The notes beneath the pieces are model-generated. The model did not search any database, was not told the DNA's origin, and worked only from the letters and a program-made list of their open reading frames with translations. From positions 3,968,001 to 4,032,000 of the forward strand of contig NZ_CP102285.1 in the NCBI RefSeq assembly GCF_025151045.1: 64,000 nt of DNA. Reading direction: 5' to 3'. Positions 26,531 through 35,919 of the stretch are shown piece after piece. Within the stretch, counting starts at the first letter, position 1. The number at the start of each line of letters is the position of its first letter. The translations under genes and the position numbers were made by a program. The DNA is from Parabacteroides johnsonii DSM 18315 (GTDB lineage Bacteria; Bacteroidota; Bacteroidia; Bacteroidales; Tannerellaceae).

Positions 26531-28387
26531 ATGGCAGAACAGACAAAAGTAACAACTCTGGAAAAGGTTGTCATCCGTTTTTCGGGAGATTCCGGTGACG
26601 GTATGCAGCTGACCGGAACAATCTTTTCCAATCTGTCGGCTATTTTTGGGAATGAAATCTCTACATTCCCCGATTATCCGGCAGAAGTGCGTGCTCCTCA
26701 AGGAACACTTAGTGGTGTATCAGGTTTCCAGGTTCATCTGGGGTCCCGTAAAATCTTTACTCCCGGTGATAAGGCGGATGTGCTGGTCGCAATGAACCCC
26801 GCTGCGCTGAAAGTGAATGTGAAGAACCTGAAACCCAATGCAATCGTCATTATCGATACGGATTCGTTCCAGAAGAGCGACTTGGATAAGGCCCAGTTTA
26901 CGACGGACGATCCGTTTCAGGAATTAGGACTCGGCGGCGTGCAGGTCGTAGCGGCTCCTATCTCTACGATGGTGAAAGACGGCCTGGCTGAATTCGGCCT
27001 GGACAACAAGTCTGCACTCCGTTGTAAGAATATGTTCGCACTGGGGTTGGTTTGCTGGCTGTTCGAACGTCCGCTGGAAGAAGCGATGCACATGTTGCAG
27101 AATAAGTTCGCCAAAAAGCCGGCCATCGCGCAGGCTAATATCAAGGCGCTGACGGACGGTTACAACTACGGACACAATATCCATGCTTCAGTCTCCACTT
27201 ACCGTATCGAAAGTAAGAAGGCTGCACCTGGTTTTTATACTGACGTGAACGGGAACAAGGCTACTTCCTATGGGTTGATCGCCGCCGCCGAGAAGGCCGG
27301 CTTGCGGTTGTTCCTCGGAAGCTACCCGATTACTCCGGCTACCGATATTTTGCATGAACTGTCGAAACATAAGGAACTCGGCGTTATCACCGTTCAGGCG
27401 GAAGATGAAATTGCCGGAATCTGTACTTCTATCGGTGCCAGCTTTGCCGGTTGCCTGGCTGCGACTTCCACATCCGGTCCCGGTCTGGCGTTGAAGAGCG
27501 AAGCGATCGGTTTGGCTGTGATTGCCGAACTGCCGTTGGTCGTTATCGATGTGCAGCGTGGCGGTCCTTCTACGGGTATGCCGACCAAGAGCGAACAAAC
27601 CGACCTGATGCAGGCGCTCTATGGACGTAACGGTGAAAGCCCGGCTGTCGTGATTGCCGCTTCGACTCCGACAGACTGCTTCGATGCCGCTTATTGGGCA
27701 GGAAAATTGGCGCTCGAACATATGACTCCGGTTATCCTGCTGACGGATGCCTTCATCGCCAACGGTTCTTCCGCATGGAAGCTGCCGAACCTGGCTGAAT
27801 ATCCGGAAATCAAACCGAATTATGTCTCCAACTACGATGCGAGCGAAAAAGTATGGAAAGCATATCGTCGCGACAAAGAAAGCCTGGTCCGCTATTGGGC
27901 TATTCCGGGAACCGAAGGTTTTGCCCATCGCTTGGGAGGTCTCGAAAAAGATTACGAGACAAGCGCTATCTCGACTGACCCGGTCAACCACCAGAAGATG
28001 GTTACCACCCGTCAGGCCAAGATCGACAAGATTGCCGATTATATCCCCGAATTGGAAGTGATCGGAGATTCAGATGCCGACCTGTTGATCGTCGGATGGG
28101 GCGGAACATACGGACATCTCTACGAAGCAATGGAAACCATGCAGGAACAGGGAAAAAAGGTCGCCCTGGCTCACTTCAAGTTCATCAGCCCGTTGCCTAA
28201 GAACACGGCTGAAGTGCTGGGCAAATACAAGAAGGTGGTCGTTGCCGAACAAAACAACGGACAGTTTGCCAACTACCTACGTGGTAAAGTGGCCGGATTC
28301 AATCCGTACCGTTTCAACCGCGTAAAGGGACAACCTTTTGTTGTAGCGAGATTAGTTGAGGAATTCACGAAAATATTGGAGGCTTAA
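26531..28387 (+). CDS. korA: 2-oxoglutarate:ferredoxin oxidoreductase, alpha (gamma-alpha fusion)
   Basis: 618 residues. The N-terminal 200 residues are the gamma domain (RFSGDSGDGMQLTG, FPDYPAEVRAPQGT); the rest is the pyrimidine-binding alpha part with YPITPATDILHEL and a C-terminal transketolase-like region. With KorB it converts 2-oxoglutarate and CoA to succinyl-CoA, reducing ferredoxin, or runs in reverse. The gamma-alpha fusion with a separate beta subunit is the usual two-gene form. Three nt separate it from korB. Confidence 0.92.
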   Translation: MAEQTKVTTLEKVVIRFSGDSGDGMQLTGTIFSNLSAIFGNEISTFPDYPAEVRAPQGTLSGVSGFQVHLGSRKIFTPGDKADVLVAMNPAALKVNVKNLKPNAIVIIDTDSFQKSDLDKAQFTTDDPFQELGLGGVQVVAAPISTMVKDGLAEFGLDNKSALRCKNMFALGLVCWLFERPLEEAMHMLQNKFAKKPAIAQANIKALTDGYNYGHNIHASVSTYRIESKKAAPGFYTDVNGNKATSYGLIAAAEKAGLRLFLGSYPITPATDILHELSKHKELGVITVQAEDEIAGICTSIGASFAGCLAATSTSGPGLALKSEAIGLAVIAELPLVVIDVQRGGPSTGMPTKSEQTDLMQALYGRNGESPAVVIAASTPTDCFDAAYWAGKLALEHMTPVILLTDAFIANGSSAWKLPNLAEYPEIKPNYVSNYDASEKVWKAYRRDKESLVRYWAIPGTEGFAHRLGGLEKDYETSAISTDPVNHQKMVTTRQAKIDKIADYIPELEVIGDSDADLLIVGWGGTYGHLYEAMETMQEQGKKVALAHFKFISPLPKNTAEVLGKYKKVVVAEQNNGQFANYLRGKVAGFNPYRFNRVKGQPFVVARLVEEFTKILEA

Positions 28388-28390
28388 AAG

Positions 28391-29407
28391 ATGGCAACTG
28401 AAGAAGTAAAATTTCAACCGAAAGATTATAAGAGCGATCAGTATGTACGCTGGTGTCCGGGTTGTGGAGACCATGCCGTGTTGAACTGCTTGCACAAAGC
28501 AATGGCCGAAGTAGGAGTGGCTCCTCATAATATGGCTGTTATCTCGGGTATCGGGTGTTCTTCCCGTTTACCTTATTATATGAACACATACGGTTTTCAT
28601 ACGATTCACGGACGTGGTGCCGCTATCGCTACCGGTGTGAAGACGGCTCGTCCGGACCTAAGCGTCTGGTTGATTACCGGTGACGGCGATTGCCTGGCTA
28701 TCGGTGGTAACCATTTTATCCATGCTGTCCGCCGCAATGTGGACTTGAATATCGTATTGTTCAACAACAAAATATATGGTCTGACGAAGGGACAGTATTC
28801 TCCGACTTCCGACCGTGGTTTCGTTTCCAAGAGTTCACCTTATGGAACGGTCGAAGATCCGTTTATCCCGGCTGAACTGGCTTTGGGCGCCCGTGGCAAT
28901 TTCTTTGCCCGCGTGATCGATGTGGATCTGAAGAATACGACCGAAGTGCTGGCTGCTTCTGCCCGCCATAAAGGGGCTTCTGTGACCGAAGTACTGGTGA
29001 ACTGTGTGATCTTTAATGACGGTATCCATAAAAAGATTGTCGATAAGGAGTTCCGCGCCGACCGTACGATCTTCCTGCGGCATGGTGAAAAGATGCTGTT
29101 CGGCAAGGACAACGAAAAGGGTATCGTGCTGGAAGGCTTGAAGCTGAAAGCCGTAACAATCGGGCAGGATGGTTATACGTTGGATGATGTCCTGGTACAT
29201 GATGCCCATGAAAAGGATAACACCCTGCACATGATGCTTGCCATGATGGGCGAAGATATGCCGATTGCGCTCGGTGTCATCCGCGATGTGGACGCCCCTG
29301 TATACGATGAAGCTGTCCACCAGCAAATCGAAGAAGTCCAGGCCAAGAATCCGATCCGTAACCTGCAGGATTATCTGATGAGCGGAGAAATCTGGGAAGT
29401 AAAGTAA
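28391..29407 (+). CDS. korB: 2-oxoglutarate:ferredoxin oxidoreductase, beta
   Basis: 338-residue TPP-binding subunit: RWCPGCGDHAVL (CxxC, possible Fe-S ligands with further Cys), ISGIGCSSRLPYYMNTYGFH, and TPP motif GDGDCLAIGGNH...NNKIYGLTKGQYSPTS. Forms the catalytic pair with the preceding gene. Substrate choice of 2-oxoglutarate over other 2-oxoacids rests on resemblance to KorB. Confidence 0.92.
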   Translation: MATEEVKFQPKDYKSDQYVRWCPGCGDHAVLNCLHKAMAEVGVAPHNMAVISGIGCSSRLPYYMNTYGFHTIHGRGAAIATGVKTARPDLSVWLITGDGDCLAIGGNHFIHAVRRNVDLNIVLFNNKIYGLTKGQYSPTSDRGFVSKSSPYGTVEDPFIPAELALGARGNFFARVIDVDLKNTTEVLAASARHKGASVTEVLVNCVIFNDGIHKKIVDKEFRADRTIFLRHGEKMLFGKDNEKGIVLEGLKLKAVTIGQDGYTLDDVLVHDAHEKDNTLHMMLAMMGEDMPIALGVIRDVDAPVYDEAVHQQIEEVQAKNPIRNLQDYLMSGEIWEVK

Positions 29408-29518
29408 GGCAGTAAGCCGATCTGTGATAAGAAAAGCTGTAAACCTTGAAAAAAGATGCAAGGGTTTACAGCTTTTCTTATTTATATTTCTATCTTTGTG
29501 AAACAAAAGGGTATAGCA

Positions 29519-29812
29519 ATGAAGACAACAGCCGAAATCATAGAAATCCTGAGAGATTACAAAGCCCGTTCCGCCGAAAAATACGGAATCGAAACATTGG
29601 GCCTTTTCGGTAGCGTGGCTCGTGGTGAACAGAATGAGAAGAGTGACATCGATGTGTTTATTCGTTTGAAAAAGCCGGATTTTTTTGTTCGTATGGCAAT
29701 TAAAGAAGAGTTGGAGCATCTGTTCCATACAGAGATAGATTTGGTGCCAATATTTGAAACTATGCGTATGTTATTGCGCAATAATATAAAACAAGATGCA
29801 ATCTACGTCTAA
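29519..29812 (+). CDS. MntA-type nucleotidyltransferase (orphan antitoxin)
   Basis: 97 residues from the ATG at 29519 (an upstream open stretch from 29456 is not family-like). Intact GSx10DxD motif: G31-S32 ... D43-I-D45, in LFGSVARGEQNEKSDID. Would adenylylate a HEPN partner, but the gene that follows is broken. It overlaps that remnant by 17 nt, as expected for a former translationally coupled pair. Only distantly similar to the MntA at 23019. Confidence 0.82.
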   Translation: MKTTAEIIEILRDYKARSAEKYGIETLGLFGSVARGEQNEKSDIDVFIRLKKPDFFVRMAIKEELEHLFHTEIDLVPIFETMRMLLRNNIKQDAIYV

Positions 29813-29951
29813 AGAATTTATATTGGAACATTTGTCTTTCTTGACAGAGAAAGCAGAATTAGCACTTGAGAGGACCTCTAATGTGCATTGTGCAAATGAT
29901 TTCATTTATCCCCTCTGCTTGTCGTGCTCCATCGCATCCAGGATGACTTAA
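29796..29951 (+). pseudogene. Truncated HepT-like remnant
   Basis: 51 codons starting MQSTSKEFILEHLSFLTEKA and continuing ALERTSNVHCANDFI, which resembles the N-terminus of DUF86/HepT-type HEPN proteins paired with MntA. The sequence then changes character and stops; the Rx4HxY active-site region expected near residue 95-105 is absent. So the toxin is lost while its antitoxin is kept. Confidence 0.6.
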
Positions 29952-30228
29952 ATGCCGGGAAACATGATGCTATCTTTGGATAAAAGTAGCTGATTTGTAA
30001 ACTCTATGTTACAAAATGGTAGGGTTTGATGTTAACGGCATGGAAAAGTATAATTATTACTGAAAAATTTCCTTAATTCGGTATGTACTATGAAAATTTG
30101 TATTACTTTTGTACCGCGATTAACAAGGCGAGGGAACAGCAAGTAAAAACAAAGATGAATTGCCTTGTGTTTTAACATCGAGTAGAGAGAAAAGTTATAT
30201 AAAGTCAATCAATTAAATTAATTTCAAG
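29952..30228 (+). promoter_or_regulatory. pckA upstream region
   Basis: 277 bp leader without a gene. A -7 box TACTTTTG (30104-30111) lies about 118 nt before pckA, implying a long 5' UTR (about 110 nt) of A-rich sequence. No clean -33 TTG at standard spacing. No recognisable riboswitch fold. Confidence 0.4.
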
Positions 30229-31836
30229 ATGGCTACATTAGATTTAAGCAAGTACGGAATTAAAGATGTGAAGGAAGTTCTTCACAATCCGTCTTACGAT
30301 GTTCTGTTCGCAGAAGAAACAAAACCGGGTTTGGAAGGCTTTGAAAAAGGTCAGGTAACTGAACTGGGTGCTGTAAACGTGATGACTGGTGTTTACACAG
30401 GTCGTTCTCCTAAAGACAAATTTTTCGTAAAGAACGAAGCCAGCGAAGATTCAGTATGGTGGACTTCTGAAGAATATAAAAACGATAACAAGCCTTGTTC
30501 TGAAGAAGCTTGGGCTGATCTGAAAGCTAAAGCTGTAAAAGAATTGTCAGGCAAACGTCTGTTCGTTGTCGATACTTTCTGCGGTGCTAACGAAGCAACT
30601 CGTATGAAAGTTCGTTTCATTATGGAAGTAGCATGGCAGGCACACTTCGTAACTAACATGTTCATCCGCCCGACAGCTGAAGAACTGGCTAACTACGGAG
30701 AACCTGATTTCGTATGTTTCAACGCTTCTAAAGCAAAAGTTGACAACTACAAAGAATTAGGTTTGAACTCTGAAACTGCTACAGTATTCAACCTGAAGAC
30801 GAAAGAACAGGTGATCCTGAATACTTGGTACGGTGGTGAAATGAAGAAGGGTATGTTCTCTATCATGAACTACATGAACCCGTTGCGTGGTATCGCTTCT
30901 ATGCACTGCTCCGCTAACACGGATAAAGAAGGCAAGAGCTCTGCTATCTTCTTCGGTCTGTCTGGTACAGGTAAAACAACTTTGTCTACCGACCCGAAAC
31001 GTCTGTTGATCGGTGACGACGAACACGGATGGGATAACGAAGGTGTGTTCAACTACGAAGGTGGTTGCTACGCTAAGGTTATCAACCTGGACAAAGAAAG
31101 CGAACCGGATATCTACAACGCTATCAAACGTGACGCTCTTCTTGAAAACGTTACAGTTGCTGCTGACGGTACAATCGACTTCGCTGATAAGAGCGTAACA
31201 GAAAACACTCGTGTTTCTTACCCGATCTATCATATCGAAAACATCGTTAAGCCGGTTTCTAAAGGCCCGCACGCAAAACAGGTTATCTTCCTGTCTGCCG
31301 ATGCATTCGGCGTATTGCCTCCGGTATCTATTCTGAATCCGGAACAGACTCAGTATTACTTCCTGTCTGGTTTTACAGCTAAATTGGCTGGTACAGAACG
31401 TGGTATCACTGAACCGACTCCGACATTCTCCGCTTGCTTCGGTGCTGCTTTCTTGTCACTGCACCCGACAAAATACGGCGAAGAATTGGTTAAGAAAATG
31501 GAAATGACCGGTGCTAAGGCTTATTTGGTCAACACAGGTTGGAACGGTACTGGCAAACGTATCTCTATCAAAGATACAAGAGGTATCATCGATGCTATCC
31601 TGGACGGTTCTATCGACAAAGCTCCGACAAAAGTTATCCCGTACTTCGATTTCGTTGTACCGACAGAATTGCCGGGGGTTGATCCGAAGATCTTGGATCC
31701 GCGTGATACTTATGCTGACGCTGCTCAGTGGGATGAAAAAGCAAAAGACTTGGCTGGCCGTTTCATCAAGAACTTCGCTAAGTTCACTGGTAACGAAGCT
31801 GGTAAGAAGCTGGTTGCTGCTGGTCCGAAATTGTAA
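30229..31836 (+). CDS. pckA: Phosphoenolpyruvate carboxykinase (ATP)
   Basis: 535 residues. Interconverts oxaloacetate + ATP and PEP + CO2 + ADP; in gut Bacteroidales it mainly fixes CO2 towards succinate. Kinase-1a P-loop [11 protein letters not shown], metal-binding IGDDEHGW, and TGRSPKDKF substrate loop are intact. Strong codon bias (AAA, GGT, CTG) shows very high expression. Followed by a textbook terminator. Confidence 0.97.
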   Translation: MATLDLSKYGIKDVKEVLHNPSYDVLFAEETKPGLEGFEKGQVTELGAVNVMTGVYTGRSPKDKFFVKNEASEDSVWWTSEEYKNDNKPCSEEAWADLKAKAVKELSGKRLFVVDTFCGANEATRMKVRFIMEVAWQAHFVTNMFIRPTAEELANYGEPDFVCFNASKAKVDNYKELGLNSETATVFNLKTKEQVILNTWYGGEMKKGMFSIMNYMNPLRGIASMHCSANTDKEGKSSAIFFGLSGTGKTTLSTDPKRLLIGDDEHGWDNEGVFNYEGGCYAKVINLDKESEPDIYNAIKRDALLENVTVAADGTIDFADKSVTENTRVSYPIYHIENIVKPVSKGPHAKQVIFLSADAFGVLPPVSILNPEQTQYYFLSGFTAKLAGTERGITEPTPTFSACFGAAFLSLHPTKYGEELVKKMEMTGAKAYLVNTGWNGTGKRISIKDTRGIIDAILDGSIDKAPTKVIPYFDFVVPTELPGVDPKILDPRDTYADAAQWDEKAKDLAGRFIKNFAKFTGNEAGKKLVAAGPKL

Positions 31837-31860
31837 TAACATACATAACGACTATATAAA

Positions 31861-31890
31861 AGCGCAGGACTTCGGTTCTGCGCTTTTTTT
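31861..31890 (+). terminator. Rho-independent terminator of pckA
   Basis: Ten-base-pair stem AGCGCAGGAC/GTTCTGCGCT (one G-U pair) closed by a cUUCGg tetraloop, followed by a run of seven T. Starts 24 nt after the pckA stop. Confidence 0.9.
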
Positions 31891-31989
31891 ATATATATAC
31901 ATTAATTTTAGCATAAATGTTAGGATGTTTTAAAATCTATTCCTATCTTTACCCCAAATTATCTTTTAATGTGGGATGTGAGGTATAAC

Positions 31990-33096
31990 ATGATTAGACG
32001 TTTATTACTGGTCGTTGGGATTATCGTTTCTTTGTCATCGTGTGGCGGAGATATTGCTTACCGGATAGAAGGGAAACTTACCAATCTGGAGGATCAGACC
32101 TTATATGCCGTTTTCGAGAATGAAGATATAAAAGTGGTAGATACGGTGACTTGCGGGAAGCCGGGCGAATTCTTGATCGAAAAGAAACAAGGTGATTTCC
32201 GGGAAGTGACGATCTTCTTTGCCAATAAGATGCATTGGGTTACGGCTTATCTGGAAAAGGGAGAGAAGGTGACGATCACCGGGGACGCTGCTTATCCTGC
32301 CATGTTGCGTGTCAAAGGAGGGCGGATCAATGATCGTCTTTCCACGATAAAAAAAGAAATGGCTCCTTTGTTGAAGGAACAGGCCGACCTGATCCGTCAA
32401 CTGAATAAGAAGAACAGGGAAAATGTCAACGGCTCGATAGAGGAAACGGATATGGCTTCACGCCTGGCGAATGTAAACCATCTGCTGAGTGAGGAAGCTG
32501 CTGCCGCCATTAAGAAATATCCGGATGAAGAAGCCTCCGTCATATTGATACAACATTATTTTAACCATCCTGACGATACCCGGCGAATGGATGAACTGCT
32601 GGCTGTGCTGAGTCCGAAATTGAATGACTTTTATTTGGTACGGAAGCTACAGGAATACAGTACGCGGGCAAAAAGGACGGCTTTGGGAGCTGAAGCACCC
32701 GGTTTCAATGTGAAGAATATTTATGGAGCTCCTGTCAGTTTGGATTCTTTTCCGAATAGATATTTGCTGCTTGCGTTTACGGCTCCCTGGTGCGATATGT
32801 GTCAGACGGAAGATCTGTATTTGGATGAAGTGGCAACGAAATATCCGAAAGAGAAGGTGGATATGTTGCTGATCAGCTTGGATGACGATCAGGCTGGAGT
32901 ACGGAAAGTTATTGCAAAGGATAGCATCGACTGGAATTTGGTTACCGATTCCGCCGGACAGGCAGCCATGTTGGTCGATCTGTATAATGTAAGTGCTTTA
33001 CCCCGCTGTTTCCTGATCGATGAAGAAGGAAAGATCATCTTGAAAACGGACAATGGGGTCGAGATAAAGCAGACATTGGAAAAGCTGATGGAGTAG
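31990..33096 (+). CDS. TlpA-like thiol-disulfide lipoprotein with DUF4369-type N-domain
   Basis: 368 residues from the ATG at 31990 (a start at 31969 would add seven polar residues ahead of the signal peptide). Lipobox LSSCGG. The N-terminal half (about 20-120) has the DUF4369-like beta fold YRIEGKLTNLEDQTLYAVF; a helical linker follows; the C-terminal thioredoxin fold (about 225-368) has the redox pair WCDMC. Likely tethered in the periplasm or outer membrane for disulfide reduction. Substrate unknown. A heptamer array begins 2 nt after the stop. Confidence 0.85.
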   Translation: MIRRLLLVVGIIVSLSSCGGDIAYRIEGKLTNLEDQTLYAVFENEDIKVVDTVTCGKPGEFLIEKKQGDFREVTIFFANKMHWVTAYLEKGEKVTITGDAAYPAMLRVKGGRINDRLSTIKKEMAPLLKEQADLIRQLNKKNRENVNGSIEETDMASRLANVNHLLSEEAAAAIKKYPDEEASVILIQHYFNHPDDTRRMDELLAVLSPKLNDFYLVRKLQEYSTRAKRTALGAEAPGFNVKNIYGAPVSLDSFPNRYLLLAFTAPWCDMCQTEDLYLDEVATKYPKEKVDMLLISLDDDQAGVRKVIAKDSIDWNLVTDSAGQAAMLVDLYNVSALPRCFLIDEEGKIILKTDNGVEIKQTLEKLME

Positions 33097-33098
33097 GA

Positions 33099-33202
33099 AT
33101 TTATGATTTATGATTTCTGATTTATGCAATGTTGCTATCCCTAAATCATAAATCCGGCCTCATAAATCCAGACCCATAAATCATAAATTATAAATCATAA
33201 AT
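33099..33202. repeat. Heptamer array (ATTTATG / CATAAAT)
   Basis: Left arm: four units ATTTATG, ATTTATG, ATTTCTG, ATTTATG (33099-33126). Right arm from 33147: eight units in strict 7-bp phase, five of them CATAAAT plus one TATAAAT, with two non-matching 7-nt units (CCGGCCT, CCAGACC) that keep the period. Starts 2 nt after the TlpA stop and ends 8 nt before the yifB start. Confidence 0.85.
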
Positions 33203-33210
33203 CTTTAACT

Positions 33211-34749
33211 ATGTTAGTCAAATCTTATGCCGCCGCCGTGCAGGGCATATCGGCAACGGTCGTTACGATCGAAGTGAATTGCACGAAAGGTATCCAATTC
33301 TTTTTGGTAGGGTTGCCCGATGTAGCTGTCCGTGAAAGCCATGAGCGCATTATCTCTGCTCTTCAGGTGAGTGGCTACAAGTTCCCTCGTAACCGCATTG
33401 TGATCAATATGGCGCCTGCCGATATCCGGAAGGAAGGTTCGTCGTACGACTTGCCGCTTGCAATCGGTATCCTGGCAGCGGCTGAAGAGTTGGATGCTTC
33501 CCGGCTGAGTCACTACATGATGATGGGAGAGCTTTCATTGGACGGCAGCTTGAAGCCGGTAAAAGGTATTCTGCCGATTGCGGTCAAGGCACGTGAAGAG
33601 GGATTCAAAGGCTTTATTGTTCCCAAGCAGAATGCCCGCGAGGCCGCTGTTGTCAATAATCTGGAAGTGTACGGTGTTTCGACTATCAAAGAGGTGATCG
33701 AGTTCATTGCGGGAAAACGGGATTTGGAACCGACGGTTGTCAATACCCGTGAAGAGTTTTATGCCCGGCAGCTTCAGTTTGAAGCGGATTTCTCGGATGT
33801 ACGCGGACAGGAGAATGTGAAACGTGCGTTGGAAGTAGCCGCTGCTGGTAGCCATAACCTGATCTTGATCGGTCCGCCGGGGAGTGGCAAGTCGATGCTT
33901 GCTAAACGTCTCCCTTCCATCTTACCGCCCTTTACCTTGCAGGAGTCATTAGAGACCACCAAGATACATTCGGTTGCCGGTAAGATCGGGGTGGACACTT
34001 CCCTGATGACACAACGTCCGTTTCGTTCGCCCCATCACACGATTTCGAATGTGGCGATGGTCGGGGGAGGTGCTTTCCCGCAGCCGGGAGAGATCAGCCT
34101 GGCGCATAACGGGATCTTGTTCCTGGATGAATTGCCCGAATTCAACCGGAATGTGCTCGAGGTCATGCGCCAACCTTTGGAAGACCGGACGATAACGGTC
34201 TCGCGTGCCCGCTTATCTGTCGATTATCCGGCCAACTTTATGTTGGTCGCTTCCATGAATCCTTGTCCTTGTGGATATTATAATCATCCCGATCGCCCTT
34301 GCCTCTGTTCTCCGGGTGCCGTCCAAAAGTATATGAATCGCGTTTCCGGCCCTCTGCTCGACCGGATCGATATACAGGTGGAAGTCGTGCCGGTCCCTTT
34401 TGAGAAGATATCCGACGGACACCCTTCCGAATGTAGCGAAGCGATACGCGAGCGTGTGATGAAAGCCCGCGCTATCCAGGAAAAACGCTTTGCCGCACAT
34501 GAGGGCATTTATAGTAATGCCCAGATGACCTCCAAACTGCTTCATGAATACACCGTGCCCGATGCTGCCGGCCTGTCTTTACTGAAGGTCGCCATGCAGC
34601 GCCTCAATCTTTCCGCCCGCGCCTACGACCGTATCCTGAAAGTCTCCCGTACGATCGCCGATCTGGAAGCCTCTCCGAATATCGAAGCACGCCATTTGGC
34701 GGAAGCCATACAATACCGGAGTCTGGACCGGGAAACATGGGGAACGTAA
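33211..34749 (+). CDS. comM: YifB/ComM-family AAA+ ATPase
   Basis: 512 residues, Mg-chelatase-like AAA+ protein. N-terminal Lon protease S16-like domain (1-170), Walker A GPPGSGKSMLAKRLP (around 222-236), Walker B ILFLDELPEF, and a Cys cluster CPCGYYNHPDRPCLCSPG that probably binds zinc. In naturally transformable bacteria ComM is a branch-migration helicase that promotes recombination; whether that holds here is inference. Complete. Confidence 0.9.
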   Translation: MLVKSYAAAVQGISATVVTIEVNCTKGIQFFLVGLPDVAVRESHERIISALQVSGYKFPRNRIVINMAPADIRKEGSSYDLPLAIGILAAAEELDASRLSHYMMMGELSLDGSLKPVKGILPIAVKAREEGFKGFIVPKQNAREAAVVNNLEVYGVSTIKEVIEFIAGKRDLEPTVVNTREEFYARQLQFEADFSDVRGQENVKRALEVAAAGSHNLILIGPPGSGKSMLAKRLPSILPPFTLQESLETTKIHSVAGKIGVDTSLMTQRPFRSPHHTISNVAMVGGGAFPQPGEISLAHNGILFLDELPEFNRNVLEVMRQPLEDRTITVSRARLSVDYPANFMLVASMNPCPCGYYNHPDRPCLCSPGAVQKYMNRVSGPLLDRIDIQVEVVPVPFEKISDGHPSECSEAIRERVMKARAIQEKRFAAHEGIYSNAQMTSKLLHEYTVPDAAGLSLLKVAMQRLNLSARAYDRILKVSRTIADLEASPNIEARHLAEAIQYRSLDRETWGT

Positions 34750-34794
34750 AAATAAATCGAATGAATCTGATTGTCAATGAAAATAATACCTATT

Positions 34795-35643
34795 TTAGCT
34801 GTTCCGGTATTCCAACGGCCCCATCCCCACATGACGCTTGAAATATTTGCCGAAGAAAGACATGTTCGTGAAATTCAGCGAATAGGCGATGTCGTGGATG
34901 GAAAGGTCGGTCGATTTCAACTGTGCCTTTGCATCCATGATTACCATAGAGGTGATGATCTCGACACAAGTCTTGTCGGTCGTCTGCTTGACAATCGTAC
35001 TGAGATGCGCCGGAGTTATGCCGAGTTTCTTGGCATACCACGCAACGGAACGTTGCGTGGTATAGTTCTTCATAACCAATTGTCCGAAGTTCTTGCTTAT
35101 TTGTTCTGCTTTGGAGAGATTCGTCTTGTTCAGTGTCTTGTCTTTATACATGGCCCCTACTCCGAGAAGCACGCCTGAAAGCAAATGGTTAAGGATATCT
35201 TTGTTCAACTTGGGTCCGCAGAATCCATACGTCTTGACAAGTAGCGAAAAATAATCTTCCAGCAATTGAGCCGGTTGTTCTTTCAGCTCGATAATCGGGC
35301 AGTCTTTTACGACATACAACATGTCCATTGCCGATTTACCTATATTGGCATGGTTGATGAATTCAGATGAAAATCCCATAAAATAGATCTGTAAATCTCC
35401 TTCTATCTTATGAATTTGTAAGATCGTTCCCGGCAGGATCGTGATAAAGCTGCCCGGCTTCACTTGGTAGCGTGTCAGATCTATGGATGCTTCGATCTCC
35501 CCTTGCATGCAAAGCACGAATATCTCCGCCTTCAATCTGCAAGGATAGTTGGCATACAAGTTCAACAAACCAATGTCTTTATGCGAAAGATTCCCGATGA
35601 TCCAATCTTCGGGAAGGTCTATTTTGGGGATATCGTTTTCCAT
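34795..35643 (-). CDS. AraC-family transcriptional regulator
   Basis: 282 residues with the same architecture as the regulator at 7171: cupin-like sensor (1-150; KPGSFITILPGTILQIH) and C-terminal double HTH ending GMGPLEYRNS. Divergently placed upstream of the DUF4493/PCMD operon (277 bp apart), which makes it the likely controller. Convergent with the yifB gene. Exact -7 box TATCTTTG on the minus strand at 35668-35675. Confidence 0.9.
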   Translation of the reverse strand: MENDIPKIDLPEDWIIGNLSHKDIGLLNLYANYPCRLKAEIFVLCMQGEIEASIDLTRYQVKPGSFITILPGTILQIHKIEGDLQIYFMGFSSEFINHANIGKSAMDMLYVVKDCPIIELKEQPAQLLEDYFSLLVKTYGFCGPKLNKDILNHLLSGVLLGVGAMYKDKTLNKTNLSKAEQISKNFGQLVMKNYTTQRSVAWYAKKLGITPAHLSTIVKQTTDKTCVEIITSMVIMDAKAQLKSTDLSIHDIAYSLNFTNMSFFGKYFKRHVGMGPLEYRNS

Positions 35644-35667
35644 ATTCAGAATACATTAGAATATGTG

Positions 35668-35675
35668 CAAAGATA
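35668..35675 (-). promoter_or_regulatory. -7 box of the AraC gene
   Basis: CAAAGATA on the plus strand is TATCTTTG on the minus strand, an exact consensus, 24 nt before the start codon. Confidence 0.45.
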
Positions 35676-35793
35676 TGAAAAATAGGACACGCAAAAAGTG
35701 TTGAATGATAAAATCCGGTTTAAGTTAGGATATTATAATTGACTATTTGGAACAAGATCTAAAAAAGAGGACAGGTAATCGTATAAATAGACC

Positions 35794-35824
35794 TTGTGAG
35801 ATCTCTTGCGTTGTCGTTATTTTG
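35794..35824 (+). promoter_or_regulatory. Probable promoter of the DUF4493/PCMD operon
   Basis: TTG at 35794-35796, 20 bp, then TTATTTTG at 35817-35824 (one mismatch from TAnnTTTG). It leaves a 5' UTR of about 90 nt. It is the only well-spaced pair I see in the 277-bp gap to the divergent AraC gene. Confidence 0.45.
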
Positions 35825-35919
35825 CACCGATTTTGATAGGTAGAGAAAGGGTATTACTCCGGTTGTTTTGTGAATTGCAACAGTCAACTGAATTAGGGCT
35901 AAACTATATTACTATATAG

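Noticed and set aside
27188-27991. 267-residue minus-strand frame opposite korA
   Set aside because: Shadow of the strongly biased korA codons; no domain and no promoter.
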